DNA of 6,759 bases, taken from positions 1 to 6,759 of the forward strand of contig JAVCCX010000244.1 in assembly GCA_030765245.1 (NCBI GenBank). The letters are read 5' to 3'. The stretch comes from Candidatus Zophobacter franzmannii. Its GTDB lineage: Bacteria > Cloacimonadota > Cloacimonadia > Cloacimonadales > JAFGVF01. Below, piece after piece: positions 5,705-6,759 of this stretch (position 1 is its first letter; each line of letters begins with the position of its first letter). Made by a program: the position numbers and the translations under genes. The notes under the pieces are model-generated. The model saw only the letters and a program-made list of their open reading frames with translations. It did not search any database and was not told the origin of the DNA.

Positions 5705-6373
5705 ATGGGACGCCAAGAGGAAATGAAGAAATTGAAATTACAGTACATTGTAGAAAAGTCAGAACAACTCTTCAAAGACAAGGGTTATGTGTCAGTCACT
5801 ATGGACGATGTGGCAAAGGCATGTGAGTACACAAAGAAGACTATCTACTACTATGTAACTTCAAAAGAGGAACTTTATGTTCTCGTTTACATCAAGGGAA
5901 TGAAAATGAGAATCGAGTTTCTACAAGCAGCAGTTAATCAAGAGCAGAAGGGTTATTGTAAACTCAAAGCTCTGGTTATTGCCTATTACGGTTTTTACAA
6001 ACAACATCCATATATCTTACAACATCAATTGATGGGAGATGTTGGTTTCATAACAGAAGCGAATGTGAATGATGAAGTTGCAGATGAACTCAATCATTAC
6101 AATAGACTCGGTGTAGATATGGTTCGAGACATTGTAAAACTCGGACTTGAAGATAAGACACTGAATAGCGATTTAGACTGGAATTTATGGTACAGTTTCC
6201 TTCTATACACAGTGAGAATAAATGTGAGTCGTGTTTTAAGCGGGTATGTCCGTTTACTCGATAGCGAAGAGATCACTGAAGATGTCGAAGGCTGGTACAA
6301 ATATAATATAGGAATTTTGCTTAAAGAGTGTGCGTCAAAGAAGACTATGGACTGCATGCAGGAAGAGCTGTAA
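5705..6373 (+). CDS. TetR/AcrR-family transcriptional regulator
   Basis: The ATG has AAGGAG at 5694-5699, five bases upstream. The 222-residue length is normal for TetR proteins. Residues about 9-58 are the DNA-binding domain: a first helix (YIVEKSEQLFKDKGY), then the helix-turn-helix with the typical order TMDDVAKAC, Y-x-KKTIYYY, SKEEL (residues 32-57). The helical C-terminal part (about 70-215) would bind a ligand and form the dimer, but its sequence does not identify the ligand. The gene is followed 10 bases later by a TldD/PmbA-family gene, so both are probably co-transcribed. Two palindromes lie within 90 bases upstream of the start and suggest self-repression. Classical TetR genes are often divergent from their targets; here the regulator is the first gene of its own operon. 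Confidence 0.92.
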   Translation: MGRQEEMKKLKLQYIVEKSEQLFKDKGYVSVTMDDVAKACEYTKKTIYYYVTSKEELYVLVYIKGMKMRIEFLQAAVNQEQKGYCKLKALVIAYYGFYKQHPYILQHQLMGDVGFITEANVNDEVADELNHYNRLGVDMVRDIVKLGLEDKTLNSDLDWNLWYSFLLYTVRINVSRVLSGYVRLLDSEEITEDVEGWYKYNIGILLKECASKKTMDCMQEEL

Positions 6374-6383
6374 AGGAGTTACA

Positions 6384-6759
6384 ATGTTAAACCAGAGTTT
6401 AGTAAAGAGTTTGATAGATAGAGCCTTAATGAACGGAGCTGACTTCGCAGAGATATTTCTTGAGAACACTCGTCGGTCTAATATCAGTCTTCTTGATTCA
6501 AAAGCACAGAATGTAATTTCAGGGATAGACTCGGGTATTGGAATCAGAGTATTTTACGGAAATAAGGCACTGTACTCATATACAAGTGATTTAAGTAAAG
6601 AGTCTCTTTTCACGGTTGTTGATAGCCTTAAGTTAGGTAATAGGCATGGGAACATAGCGGACTTTGAGACTTTTACTATTCAAAATATTGAAGAGAATCA
6701 CCCAATCCTTATCTATCCGGACAAAGTAACAAAACAAGAAAAAATAGAGTTTCTTCATA
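6384..6759 (+). CDS. tldD: TldD/PmbA-family metalloprotease, N-terminal part
   Basis: The start is supported by AAGGAG at 6373-6378, which overlaps the upstream stop codon, five bases before the ATG. The frame stays open to the window edge (125 codons), so the 3' part is missing. The visible residues match the N-terminal domain of TldD/PmbA proteins: a helix ending ALMNGADFAEIFLE (14-27), the strand pair around Ser39-Asp49, and GIGIRVFYGNKALYSYTSD (51-69) followed by LSKESL. Known members form TldD-TldE (PmbA) heterodimeric zinc proteases that cleave unfolded peptides, mature microcin B17 and degrade CcdA. The zinc-binding HExxxH motif would lie beyond the window. The fit to TldD seems better than to PmbA, but this is a judgement from a partial sequence. 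A pmbA/tldE partner may follow downstream. Confidence 0.85.
   Translation, partial: MLNQSLVKSLIDRALMNGADFAEIFLENTRRSNISLLDSKAQNVISGIDSGIGIRVFYGNKALYSYTSDLSKESLFTVVDSLKLGNRHGNIADFETFTIQNIEENHPILIYPDKVTKQEKIEFLH

Noticed and set aside
6097..6357. Reverse-strand open frame of 86 codons
   Set aside because: It is antisense to the C-terminal half of the TetR gene and has no ribosome binding site or family features.

Overview
The window is AT-rich, with short signal peptides and two secreted proteins that end in the same FlgD-like Ig sorting domain (YPNPF at its start, SGIYFYRL and KMLLLK at its end). This ending and the low GC point to a Gram-negative member of the Fibrobacterota-Chlorobiota-Bacteroidota superphylum. 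Candidatus Cloacimonadota or a close relative is my best guess. That assignment is inference from style, not a database match.

Layout. Bases 1-696 hold the 3' part of an outer-membrane beta-barrel-like protein. Bases 697-1071 are decayed: a frameshifted, startless coding remnant (732-958), then two overlapping hairpins just before a ribosome binding site. Bases 1072-1464 encode the N-terminal stub of an Asp-box (BNR/sortilin-like) exported protein, whose end runs into a 54-base inverted repeat. Bases 1503-3011 encode a 502-residue exported protein with a conserved N-terminal domain of unknown role, four RTX-type nonapeptides and the C-terminal sorting domain. Bases 3012-3611 are non-coding and contain a roughly 300-base repeat (copy A) followed by a 134-base element with 13-base perfect terminal inverted repeats. 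Bases 3612-5114 encode a 500-residue exported FG-GAP/VCBS protein with seven calcium-loop repeats, predicted to be a seven-bladed propeller, ending in the same sorting domain. Bases 5115-5480 carry copy B of the 300-base repeat with a partial extra unit C. After a short hairpin and two dyad-symmetric sites come a TetR-family regulator (5705-6373) and, 10 bases later, the start of a TldD/PmbA-family gene (6384 to the window end).

The first 5.1 kb therefore read as a cell-surface or secreted-protein island that has been rearranged. It contains two intact sorting-domain proteins, one truncated exported protein, one pseudogene and several repeats. The regulator and TldD/PmbA gene form a separate, tightly packed operon, possibly autoregulated through the palindromes upstream. 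The most unusual point is that the same repeat follows both sorting-domain genes. Its homology starts inside the coding sequence, about 11 codons before each stop, so the 3' end of the gene and its downstream repeat behave as one unit.
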